From NCBI RefSeq assembly GCF_007860185.1, contig NZ_SJPY01000007.1, forward strand, positions 496,001 to 560,000: a stretch of DNA of 64,000 bases. The letters are read 5' to 3'. The position numbers and the translations under genes were made by a program. The notes below the pieces were generated by a model. It was not told the origin of the DNA. It made no database searches and saw only the letters and a list, made by a program, of their open reading frames with translations. The stretch is from Novipirellula aureliae (lineage in GTDB: Bacteria; Planctomycetota; Planctomycetia; Pirellulales; Pirellulaceae). Shown here one piece after another: positions 27,162-35,466 of this stretch. Each line of letters opens with the position of its first letter. The stretch's first letter is position 1.

Positions 27162-27317
27162 ATACAGATCCCTAGATACAGATCCCTAGATACAGATCCC
27201 TAGATACAGATCCCTAGATACAGATCCCTAGATACAGATCCCTAGATACAGATCCTAGATACAGATCCTAGATACAGATCCTAGATACAGATCCTAGATA
27301 CAGATCCTAGATACAGA
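27155..27317. repeat. Tandem array: seven 14-bp then five 13-bp units with CTAG
   Basis: Seven copies of TCCCTAGATACAGA (27155-27252) followed by five copies of TCCTAGATACAGA (27253-27317), which lack one C. It starts inside the last two codons of the first sulfatase, so the first unit provides its TAG stop, and ends nine bases before the next sulfatase's ATG. It fills the whole intergenic space of the probable sulfatase operon. Confidence 0.97.
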
Positions 27318-27325
27318 GACGAACC

Positions 27326-28756
27326 ATGCACAAGTTTAGAGTTGAGTATCTATCGGCTTCGTTGATTGCCCTCTGTTGCTTTTCGGCGACAGCGTTTGGC
27401 AATGAATCAGAGGTGGAAGGGAAACTCCCCAACGTTGTGTTGATCATGGCGGATGACCTTGGGTGGAAAGATCTTCACTGCTACGGCAACGAAAAACTTG
27501 ATACGCCCCACCTGGATCGGCTGTCACAGCAAGGTTTGCTTTTTACAGACGCCTATTCGGCGGCCCCCGTTTGCACGCCGACACGTGCGGCGTTGATGAC
27601 GGGAGAATCACCGGCGCGCCTGAACATTACCAATCACGCTGGAGGGCACCCCGAGAATTTTCAAAAGCCAGGTACGGACTTGATCACACCGACTTGGTTG
27701 CGACACCTTCCTCTCAAACGGGTTACACTGGCCGAACAACTCAAAGCAGCTGGGTATGCGACTGGATTCGTGGGAAAGTGGCATCTCTCCCATCTCAGCC
27801 AATCAACGCCCAACAGCGACGCGGATCAGCTGACGGAACCAGAGTTGCGGCCTGAACATCAGGGCTTCGATATCAATATTGGAGGCTGTCGTTTTGGCGG
27901 TCCTCCAAGTTATTTCAGTCCCTACAAAATCCCCAATCTGCAAGGGAAGTTCGATGGCGAGTACCTGCCCGACAGGTGCGCTGAGGAATGCATCCAATTT
28001 ATCAAGTCCACCCAAGCCGATGACAACCGGCCGTTCTTTCTGTGCTGGTGGAATTACTCGGTTCACTACCCGTTCGAAGCTCCCGCCGATCTGATTGCCA
28101 AGTACGAACAACGGAAAGGACCGGGCGTCGAGAATCCAACTTATGCTGCGATGATCGAGGGAATGGATCGATCGATCGGCAAGCTACTCGATGCAATCGA
28201 CCAACAGGGTCTGGGCGATGAAACGCTCGTGATCTTTACGTCAGACAACGGACCGTTCGATGCAAACGTTCAACCACTTCGAGCAGAAAAAGGGTACCTC
28301 TATGAAGGCGGCATTCGAGTCCCGATGATCGTTCGCTGGCCCGGTCACGTTAGCGCGGGCACGCAAACTTCGACGCCGGTAATCACCATGGACATTCATG
28401 CAACGATTCTTGACGCTACGAATCTTGAGGCGGACCCCTCCAATACTCCCGATGGAATCTCTCTGTTGCCGTTGCTTGAAAACGAATCCGAATTGAAACG
28501 CGAATCGATCTACTTTCACTATCCCAATTACGCCTTTCACAAACAGAATCGACTGGCCAGTGCCATTCGTTCAGGTGATTACAAACTGATCAAGTTCTAT
28601 GATGATGACTCGGTTGAACTCTATGACCTAAACAAGGATGTCAGCGAGTCACGAAACCTCGCCAAGGAAATGCCGGAAAAGGCCGAGCAACTTCGATCCA
28701 AGCTGGAATCTTGGCTGAAAAAGACCAACGCCAGCCAGCCACAACACGCGAAGTAA
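27326..28756 (+). CDS. Secreted arylsulfatase, canonical CTPTR motif
   Basis: 476 aa. Signal peptide LIALCCFSATAFG. Sulfatase domain: NVVLIMADDLGWKD metal block, formylglycine site CTPTRAALMTG (C-x-P-x-R, canonical), the GKWHL block, and TSDNGP with the second metal ligands. It is of the arylsulfatase A type. It is co-directional with the first sulfatase, separated only by the tandem array, and ends with a lysine-rich helix. The substrate cannot be assigned; likely a sulfated polysaccharide. Confidence 0.93.
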   Translation: MHKFRVEYLSASLIALCCFSATAFGNESEVEGKLPNVVLIMADDLGWKDLHCYGNEKLDTPHLDRLSQQGLLFTDAYSAAPVCTPTRAALMTGESPARLNITNHAGGHPENFQKPGTDLITPTWLRHLPLKRVTLAEQLKAAGYATGFVGKWHLSHLSQSTPNSDADQLTEPELRPEHQGFDINIGGCRFGGPPSYFSPYKIPNLQGKFDGEYLPDRCAEECIQFIKSTQADDNRPFFLCWWNYSVHYPFEAPADLIAKYEQRKGPGVENPTYAAMIEGMDRSIGKLLDAIDQQGLGDETLVIFTSDNGPFDANVQPLRAEKGYLYEGGIRVPMIVRWPGHVSAGTQTSTPVITMDIHATILDATNLEADPSNTPDGISLLPLLENESELKRESIYFHYPNYAFHKQNRLASAIRSGDYKLIKFYDDDSVELYDLNKDVSESRNLAKEMPEKAEQLRSKLESWLKKTNASQPQHAK

Positions 28757-28917
28757 TTTCCTGCCAAATTGGTGCATCCTAATGAGTGCTTGGTTTCCAA
28801 TCGATAGCCAAGTCGATGATGCGTCGATAGTGACAAGCCAAGGTGCTGCGTCATGGGGGCGTTCGTTGTGTTTATGATGCACCGCCTCGTTTGTTGCCCC
28901 CGTTGTCCCTAGGTAAG

Positions 28918-29008
28918 TTGCTCCTCAGCAGAGCTAGCCCGAAATGGCGTGTACTGAAGGAATTCTGAAACGTGAAACATTCTTCCGTCGAGCTTGTCTC
29001 GGCGGAGG
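28918..29008. repeat. Dispersed repeat, copy B (related to 23395-23508)
   Basis: TTGCTCCTCAGCAGAGCT (28918-28935) is direct to 23396-23413, and 28972-29008 (core CGTCGAGCTTGTCTCGGCGG) is the reverse complement of 23472-23508. The two segments are in opposite relative orientation in the two copies. No coding signal. Confidence 0.6.
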
Positions 29009-29057
29009 AAACAAGTGGCGGCTACAAACCGCACACCCGAAAGAAATTCACCCCACA

Positions 29058-29167
29058 GGCCGGAGGCCGACACATCCTTGCCGGTGGCGTGAGCCACCGG
29101 AATGGATGGCAACCGAACCGCTAGCCCGGAGGGCGGCACATAGCGATGATATGTCGGCCTCCGGCCT
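29058..29167. repeat. 110-bp inverted-repeat element with internal hairpin
   Basis: The ends AGGCCGGAGGCCGACACAT (29058-29076) and ATGTCGGCCTCCGGCCT (29151-29167) are inverted copies. Inside, CCGGTGGC and GCCACCGG form a tight hairpin (about 29082-29101). It is a MITE-like or REP-like intergenic element of the same GGCCTCCGGCC type as near 3300 and 11190. Confidence 0.7.
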
Positions 29168-29193
29168 GAAAACAATGAGACGTCAACCGTGCC

Positions 29194-30027
29194 TCAATCT
29201 GCCAGAGGCGAGACGAAATTCTGAATGGGCGTAAGGGGTGCTCCGAGTATCGCTCCAATCCTGTTCACCAGATCGTCGCCTCGAAAATCCTTTGCAATTA
29301 TTTTTCCATCGGGGTTTATCAAGAATGTCGCCGCAATGCTTTGGACTCCATAGTCGGATTGAACATCACTCGATCACCAAACGCTCGTCGTCCTTGTATT
29401 GCTCTTGAGCCTTTCTCAAGTTCGGCATCTCGGCCAAATAGGGGCCACACCAAGTGGCCCAGAAATCCAACAGCGCGTACTTGCCAGCGAAATCAGACAA
29501 CTTGATCGCATCACCGCTGAGCGTGGTCGCTTGTAGTGAGGGCGCGGTATCGCCGACATTGACAAACCGACGTAGCTCTAAAGTCACGTGGCCAACATCG
29601 AGCGGCTCGTCACTGCGTCCGCTGGGCATCTCGGGGATCGTAAAGTAGTGTACGGCGGTGCCCAGCGATTCGCCGATCCTGCACTGGCCGTGCGGCATCG
29701 TGGCGTTGATCGACAATGTTAATACGTAGTCGCCGGCTGGCACATCGTCCGCACGAAAAGCTCCGTCATCACCGACCACCACCGCATAAATTTGTTGCTG
29801 CTTGGTCGTGAAAGCGATGCCCTCGTCGGTCTTGACCCACTCCGCATACCAATTCTCTTTCTCCTCGGGAGTCATTTCCTCTACACCGTCGGGATAGTCG
29901 AATTTTGAGGAATCAGTCATGATAAGATTGGTCCCCCAGTGGTACCTGGCATCGGTTTTCGGAACGATCACTTTTCCAATCACCGGACGACCGTCACCAC
30001 CGATACTGACTTCATGATTCTGGTTTT
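29194..30027 (-). pseudogene. TlpA-like redoxin remnant, frameshifted and internally deleted
   Basis: The frame from about 30027 to 29366 begins with a carboxypeptidase-regulatory-like segment (GRPVIGKVIV ... DVPAGDYVLTLSI) and continues into a thioredoxin-like domain (GDAIKLSDFAGKYALLDFWATWCGPYLAEMP), where the usual WCGPC has tyrosine for the second cysteine. It stops at DERLVIE. The expected C-terminal redoxin segment continues in another frame (YGVQSIAATFLINPDGKIIA, ending at the stop 29194-29196), with the intervening part missing. The N-terminus is joined directly to a blaI fragment. It is the decayed remains of a probable BlaI/BlaR1-redoxin locus. Confidence 0.75.
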
Positions 30028-30123
30028 GCGTGGGAACACGTCCTGGATTTCGCCAGGCTTCATTTCGCCGTGTTCCCACAAAAGCTGCATGACTTCAAGT
30101 TCGCCCGATGTGAACGGAGGCAT
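30028..30123 (-). pseudogene. BlaI/MecI-type repressor, N-terminal fragment
   Basis: From ATG 30123 the reading is MPPFTSGELEVMQLLWEHG then MKPGEIQDVFPR, the first two helices of the winged-helix BlaI/MecI family that pairs with BlaR1-type M56 sensor proteases. After about 32 residues the similarity stops and the sequence runs, out of frame, into the redoxin remnant. The recognition helix and dimerisation domain are gone. Confidence 0.75.
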
Positions 30124-30385
30124 CCGAGTGACTCCAAAGAGAAAACGCTGAACAACAATGTGCAGATTGCCCCACACATCTTGGCGGATGTCAATCACTT
30201 AAGCGCAGAAAACCTGCATGTTTTTCGCGAGCGTCAATCAGTACTGCTGCTCTGCTGCCACGGTAGCGAGAGGGACGCCGTTAAAGAATGGTGGCAGCAT
30301 GCGTGATGAAGGGCTATCGAGATAGCAGGACGGCGACAGCAAGGCCGACGCCTTCGGTTAGCTATCCAACTATTCAGCAATCCAA

Positions 30386-31765
30386 CTATTCAGCTCGTTC
30401 GGATCGCGCCTCAAGATACTGCTTGCTTAGCTCTTTCGTCTTGGCTCGCATTTCAATCAATTGGTTGTGGTACTTAGGATCATCCACAAGATTCGTAAGC
30501 TGATCAGGATCCTCTTTTAGGTCGTGCAAGAATTCACCACCCGACTCTTGTTCGTAGTAGTTTGCATAAACGTATCGCGTGCCGCGGTATCCTTCCCATT
30601 TGGGAATGCGTTCGTTCTGCATACGATGCTCACAGAAAAATCCTTGACGCGTCCCGCCATCGTTCTGGTCAACGAGCGATCTTCCCTGGTAACGAGCAGG
30701 GATATCGACTCCAGCCAAATCGAGCAAGGTTGGTGCGATGTCTAGATTCAGTGCAATGTTATCGTTGACTTTGCTGGCGTCCTGATGGATGCGCGGGTCG
30801 CAGACGACCAGCGGCACACGTAGCGATTGTTCGTAGTGAGACCACTTGCCCGCGAATCCGCGCTCACCCATGTAGTATCCATTGTCGCCCATAAAAATAA
30901 TGACAGTGTTGTCAGTCAGTCCCTGATTCTCCAGTTGCTGCATGACACGACCGATGTTGCGATCCATGGCGGAGAGCATACGAAAGTAATTCCGCATATT
31001 TCGGTCATACTTTTCGGGGGTATCCCACCGCCAGTAGTAGCGGTCCCGATTCATGGAGTCGCGTAGAAACTCGGGTTGTGAATCGAAGTAGACGCCTCCA
31101 TCGAGTTTGGGACGTGGCATCTTTATGTCTGCATACAATTCTGATTCTTGGGCTGGATGCGGATAATGATTGACGGTGTCGCCGTCTTGGGCGTGAGCGG
31201 CATTGAAACTAACAGATAGGCAAAACGGCTTGTCAGCAGGGTTGGTTGCAACAAATTCGATCGCCTTGTCACCAGCAATATCCGTAAAATGCTGAGTCGA
31301 TTCGCCGACGCCCTTTTCGCTCCGTCCCACCGGCACGAACGAATCGAACATCTCGTTGATCGCAACCTCGCTGTCTTCCACTTTCACACCGAATTTGCCA
31401 ACGAACCCCGTTCGGTAGCCCGCTGCTTTCAATTGAGCAGGATAGCTGTTGGAGATGTCTGCCGCGGAAATCGGCGGCTCGCCGAACGTGTACCCGTGCG
31501 TTCGCTCAAACAGCCCCGTAAAAAGCGTCGCGCGACTTGCGGCACAAATGCTTGTCGTGACGAAGGCATTTTCAAAACGCTCACCATGTGCTGCGAGTTG
31601 ATCAATGCAGGGTGTTTTTACTACCGGGTGACCAGCACACCCGAGCACGTCGGCCCTGTGGTCATCCGATAGGAAAAAGACGATGTTAGGACGGTCATCG
31701 GCATTTGCAGGCGACGGAACCAATAACAATGCGGTTGTGGCGAATGCCAAATACAGCGGTTTCAT
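30386..31765 (-). CDS. Secreted sulfatase, CAASR motif
   Basis: 459 aa. Signal peptide MKPLYLAFATTALLLVPSPANA. Sulfatase blocks: NIVFFLSDDHRAD, formylglycine site ICAASRATLFTG (C-x-A-x-R, a known alternative to C-x-P-x-R), GKFGVK, and MGDNGYYMGERG with the second metal site. The C-terminal subdomain ends YEQESGGEFLHDLKEDPDQL, the usual 'DLKEDPxE' signature. Strand is opposite to the other two sulfatases nearby. Confidence 0.93.
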   Translation of the reverse strand: MKPLYLAFATTALLLVPSPANADDRPNIVFFLSDDHRADVLGCAGHPVVKTPCIDQLAAHGERFENAFVTTSICAASRATLFTGLFERTHGYTFGEPPISAADISNSYPAQLKAAGYRTGFVGKFGVKVEDSEVAINEMFDSFVPVGRSEKGVGESTQHFTDIAGDKAIEFVATNPADKPFCLSVSFNAAHAQDGDTVNHYPHPAQESELYADIKMPRPKLDGGVYFDSQPEFLRDSMNRDRYYWRWDTPEKYDRNMRNYFRMLSAMDRNIGRVMQQLENQGLTDNTVIIFMGDNGYYMGERGFAGKWSHYEQSLRVPLVVCDPRIHQDASKVNDNIALNLDIAPTLLDLAGVDIPARYQGRSLVDQNDGGTRQGFFCEHRMQNERIPKWEGYRGTRYVYANYYEQESGGEFLHDLKEDPDQLTNLVDDPKYHNQLIEMRAKTKELSKQYLEARSERAE

Positions 31766-32240
31766 TCGGATACCTTCAGTAAAAGATTTGGATAGAATGC
31801 TCGTTTGTGTCGATCATGCGTAACGCGGCTAGATGCGAAAAGACCAGCTCACACGAGGCATGAGATAGCTGCCATAGACTTTGAATCGTACCATAAGATA
31901 TTCGATCGAAGCTCTTTCTCCTAACAATTTTAACTGCGATATTGGACGATGTGCGCAAAGTCGCATGCGTCTGGGGACTGGCGCACATCGCATGCTCTGC
32001 GATGAGGCTAGCACTTCACCCAAATTTGACTTTATGGTTTACCGTTGAGGATGAGACAACGAGTCCGTTATCCCCACCAACGCAGACGGACGCATCGCCT
32101 CGTCTTCTACTCCAAAGTAAAAACAGGCCCGTCATTGAGCGATCCACGCTCCGCTGCAATCGGTGGGCTCTTGGAATCTGTACCGAACACCGTAAACCAC
32201 TTTGCCCTGTTCTGTACTGTCGATTTGGTTGCCAATCTGA
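31766..32240. other. 475-bp gap with no recognisable feature
   Basis: Between the sulfatase start and the 3' end of the multiheme cytochrome gene. Only short frames without starts or domains are open; no repeat, RNA gene or clear hairpin was seen. It probably contains the sulfatase promoter. Confidence 0.4.
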
Positions 32241-34631
32241 CTACTGGCTCGAACGGAGGCGTTGCTCCATCTGGGCAGCATAGCGTTTGGCGTCCCCTTC
32301 CAGGTACTTATTGAGTTTGGCTTTTTTGTAAATTTCGATCGCCTCGCTGATGCGACCTTGGCGCTCGTAACTGGCGGCGAGAATAAAATAGGCCTCCGGT
32401 GCAGCTTGTCCGGTATCGACGATTGAGAGCACGAATGCTTCCGACTCCGATCCACGTTCGGTCTGCTGGAGGAAATACAGATAGGAGGATGTATAGTTCC
32501 AGTTATTGGGAACGAGCTTGGCGGCTCGCTCGAGCCAGCGGAAACCTTCTTCCTTGTTGTCGCGAGCGAGTAGCACGCCAAGATTATATGCCGCCTGAGC
32601 CATCTCGGGATCGGTTTCTAACGCGGCACGCAAATGGGTTTCGGCATCCTTTAACTTGTTAAATTCTGCATCGAGCAACGCCAAGTTGAAGTTCACTAGT
32701 GAGTTTTCAGGTTCAATCAACAGCGCCTTCTGTAGCATATCATAGGCGCCTGCACTGTTACCGCTGCGGGCATGCACCATGGATGCATTGATCAGTGGTT
32801 GGATGATATCGTCACGCAATTCCATTGATTTTTCGTATGCGGCGATCGCTTTTTCCGGTTCGCCGATGCGATCAAAGTAGATGCCCTGGTTGTAGTGGGT
32901 TGACCAGCGGTCGGGGAAAATGACCAGCGAGTTCCAGTATTCAGCGTGGGCATTTTTAGAGGCTTGCTGTTCTTCTTGAGAGTAAACCGAAAGATCCCGG
33001 CCGAGCAGTGACCCGGCGGCACGAATGCGCACGGTGCGGAAACGGTCAGCGGAAGCTTTGACGAGACCTTTGGTGGTTTCCGGGGCATCGTCGTACTGTA
33101 GCGAGGCCGCCGCGGTGGCACGCACCCATTCATGCTTATTTTCAAGCTGCTTACGCATCGCTGGCCATTTTTCTGGATTCGGGCAATCATTTAGTAGACG
33201 CAGAATCGCCACTGCAGACGCCGAATCGCAGTTGGGGCCTTCAAGATAGGACAAGATTTCAGGCAGCTTTTCCCATTCGCCCTGGCGGCACCACTGAATC
33301 ACCCGACCAAGCTCAAGCACCGGAGCACCAGAATCGTTTCCAAACCATTCCTTCACATACTTGTCGGCCCACTGAGCATCCTCTTTCTTATGACCAGCGT
33401 AGTTGCCCATGATCGCTTCTTTGTTGTGATGACAGAGATTGCAGGCATTCGGCGATCCAAACTCCAGCGTGGCGGCGGGGGAGGGAGGCCGGAAGGTATG
33501 ATCCGATCGCGACATGAAAGCCTGAGCCGTCGTGGGCATATGACAGTCGATGCAGTTTACGCCAGCTTCTGATGGATGACGCGAATGGGCATGGATATTC
33601 TCAACCCGCTTGTCATGGCATGGAAGGCAGGATTGATTGGGATTGTCTTCAAATCGGAAACGTCCACTCGACGTGTGGCAGTGGATGCACTCCAGCTGGC
33701 CGGAAATGGCGCATTGATTCGCCATCCATCCAGTCTGCGTATAGTTTTCGCCCAGATCTCTGCCATCGGGCCAGAAATCCCGGTCTTCATAAGAGGTTAG
33801 ATCGTAGTGGTCGAAGTAGAGTTCGCCCGGAGTGAAGTCGCGAGTGAGGATGCTACTCTTGGCGTGGCAAGGTCCGCAGGTGGCATCTCGCTGTGCTAGG
33901 TCAAGGTCTTCGTGGAACCGCAGCAGTTTGAGATCGGTAAGCTCAACGCCTTCGGCCTCCGCTGCTTCCGCAGCTCGAACGTGCGCTTCGGCGGGACCAT
34001 GACAGGTTTCGCAGTTAATTCCAGGTTCGGTCCATGTGGTCGTATAACTGTCATCTTCTGGATTGTAATTTTTCTCCAACTGACTCACGTGGCAATCGTG
34101 GCAGGCAGTATTGAACGTGAGTTGGCGATCGGTCCAATGCAGGGCCTCGTCCTGAGGGCCGCTATCCTGAAAGTCACGCACCATGCTGCCGGCCGTGTCG
34201 TACCATTTTCTCTGATGAACATAGTAGGCAACCGGTGCCACCTGCAGCTTCCCTTTGTCCATTGGGATCAGGAAATAGCGTACGTTTCGACCGCCGAAAG
34301 AGAAACGCAGACGCCTGGTTTCTTCCACACCACATGTTGAGGTGCTGCGGAGGACACCGCCCTGTTCGTCGAATTCAACGATAAACTTTTCCCCGCCGAC
34401 CTCGATCGGGTCCGCCATCGGCTCAAGTGACTCCGCCAACGAAACACTGAAAGCTTCCATCGCCTTGCCATGGTGAGACGTGCTCCAGAGTTCATAAAAA
34501 CGTTCGTGGCAACGCACACAGCTCGGCGAACCGAGGTATTCACCTTGAGCGGTAAAATCGATCGCCCAGACTCGCTGTCCTGCAAAGGGGAGACTTGATA
34601 ACAGGAGAAGAAAGGCAAAGTATCGATTCAT
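32241..34631 (-). CDS. Secreted octaheme cytochrome c with TPR domain
   Basis: About 796 aa from ATG 34631, chosen because it directly precedes the signal peptide MNRYFAFLLLLSSLPFAG; the longer frame upstream only reads through tandem repeats. Eight CXXCH heme sites: CVRCH, CHDCH, CETCH, CGPCH, CIHCH, CLPCH, CIDCH and CNLCH, in the first half (cytochrome c554/multiheme type). A HEAT-like middle follows (WPAMRKQLENKHEWVRATAAASL), then TPR repeats (YNQGIYFDRIGEPEKAIAAY, NLALLDAEFNKLKDAETHL). It is predicted periplasmic. Such heme/TPR fusions are frequent in planctomycetes; the electron partner is unknown. Confidence 0.9.
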   Translation of the reverse strand: MNRYFAFLLLLSSLPFAGQRVWAIDFTAQGEYLGSPSCVRCHERFYELWSTSHHGKAMEAFSVSLAESLEPMADPIEVGGEKFIVEFDEQGGVLRSTSTCGVEETRRLRFSFGGRNVRYFLIPMDKGKLQVAPVAYYVHQRKWYDTAGSMVRDFQDSGPQDEALHWTDRQLTFNTACHDCHVSQLEKNYNPEDDSYTTTWTEPGINCETCHGPAEAHVRAAEAAEAEGVELTDLKLLRFHEDLDLAQRDATCGPCHAKSSILTRDFTPGELYFDHYDLTSYEDRDFWPDGRDLGENYTQTGWMANQCAISGQLECIHCHTSSGRFRFEDNPNQSCLPCHDKRVENIHAHSRHPSEAGVNCIDCHMPTTAQAFMSRSDHTFRPPSPAATLEFGSPNACNLCHHNKEAIMGNYAGHKKEDAQWADKYVKEWFGNDSGAPVLELGRVIQWCRQGEWEKLPEILSYLEGPNCDSASAVAILRLLNDCPNPEKWPAMRKQLENKHEWVRATAAASLQYDDAPETTKGLVKASADRFRTVRIRAAGSLLGRDLSVYSQEEQQASKNAHAEYWNSLVIFPDRWSTHYNQGIYFDRIGEPEKAIAAYEKSMELRDDIIQPLINASMVHARSGNSAGAYDMLQKALLIEPENSLVNFNLALLDAEFNKLKDAETHLRAALETDPEMAQAAYNLGVLLARDNKEEGFRWLERAAKLVPNNWNYTSSYLYFLQQTERGSESEAFVLSIVDTGQAAPEAYFILAASYERQGRISEAIEIYKKAKLNKYLEGDAKRYAAQMEQRLRSSQ

Positions 34632-34662
34632 AGCAAGAGGATCTTGGTAGCAGGATGGACGT

Positions 34663-34774
34663 CGCATGGGTGGGGCTTCGCGTGGGTGGGGCTTCGCATG
34701 GGTGGATCTCCGCGTGGGTGGATCTTCGCATGGGTGGATCTCCGCGTGGGTGGATCTTCGCATGGGTGGATCTC
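34663..34774. repeat. 16-bp tandem repeat, seven copies, 32-bp super-period
   Basis: Units alternate CGCATGGGTGGATCTC and CGCGTGGGTGGATCTT; the first two have GGGGCTT instead. It lies just upstream of the cytochrome start (34631, minus strand), i.e. in its 5' leader or promoter. Nothing else recognisable is seen in the 835-bp gap except a possible gene fragment at 34846-35052. Confidence 0.95.
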
Positions 34775-34845
34775 CGCGGGCAGCCAAGCTTGCGTTTCTT
34801 GGGCGATCGGCAGATAGCTTCTCCACGACCCCGATGCGCACTTAG

Positions 34846-35052
34846 CCTCCTTCTACTATAACCACGACACAAATTGGCTGCCAGATATTTCCCGATCGCT
34901 GGGCTTTGGAATATCAGGAAGTCCATGGCATCGAATCGGTAGTGTCCGGCCCCTTTTTCTACAACGAAGTCAATCCACAAGCCCGCTACCACTGCTGTGT
35001 TGATAACAAACACCAAGGACTCGTGCTGCGTGATATCTTGATTTTGGGATAA
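34846..35052 (+). pseudogene. Possible 3' gene fragment of unknown family
   Basis: One frame reads a protein-like C-terminus (FPDRWALEYQEVHGIE, then YNEVNPQARYHCCVDN, then GLVLRDILILG) ending at TAA 35050-35052. It has no start and is cut off by a stop at 34843. The composition looks coding, but I do not recognise the family. It could be the tail of a gene lost by rearrangement. Confidence 0.3.
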
Positions 35053-35466
35053 ACGGAAAGAAGCTTTGTTCTCGCTTCGTCGATTTTCCATTGCCAATCG
35101 ACCCCGTGTTGGTTTCCGTTTAAATCGCTGGCCCAGGCAGAGGTTTCTACGCGTAACGATAGGTAACGATGGTCGGCATCCGTTTGCCCGAAACCGAGGG
35201 ACCGCTAACGATTGCCGTCCACCTGTCTCCCCCCAATGCAAAGACGGCGTTTCCATGAATGACTTGGCTATCAAGCCGCTGAACGAATGGTAAAATGCTT
35301 TTTTTAACTCGGTGCGACGTTTGGGGTATTATCCAATGAATCGTCATTCCATGCGGCCGAAGAATGAAACACGCGCGATTGGATTGGGAGCTGTCATGGG
35401 GATTGCGAATCAGGTAACCTAGGTGGTCATCAAAATCAAATTTCCGATCAGTTACGGGTAAAAATA

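Noticed and set aside
27155-27317. CRISPR or integron-like array
   Set aside because: Units are contiguous 13-14 bp repeats without spacers; a simple tandem array.
34632-35274. Long minus-strand frame extending the cytochrome gene upstream, and an overlapping 244-codon frame
   Set aside because: Both read through the 16-bp tandem repeat and give His/Pro/Arg-rich low-complexity sequence; the signal peptide begins at 34631.
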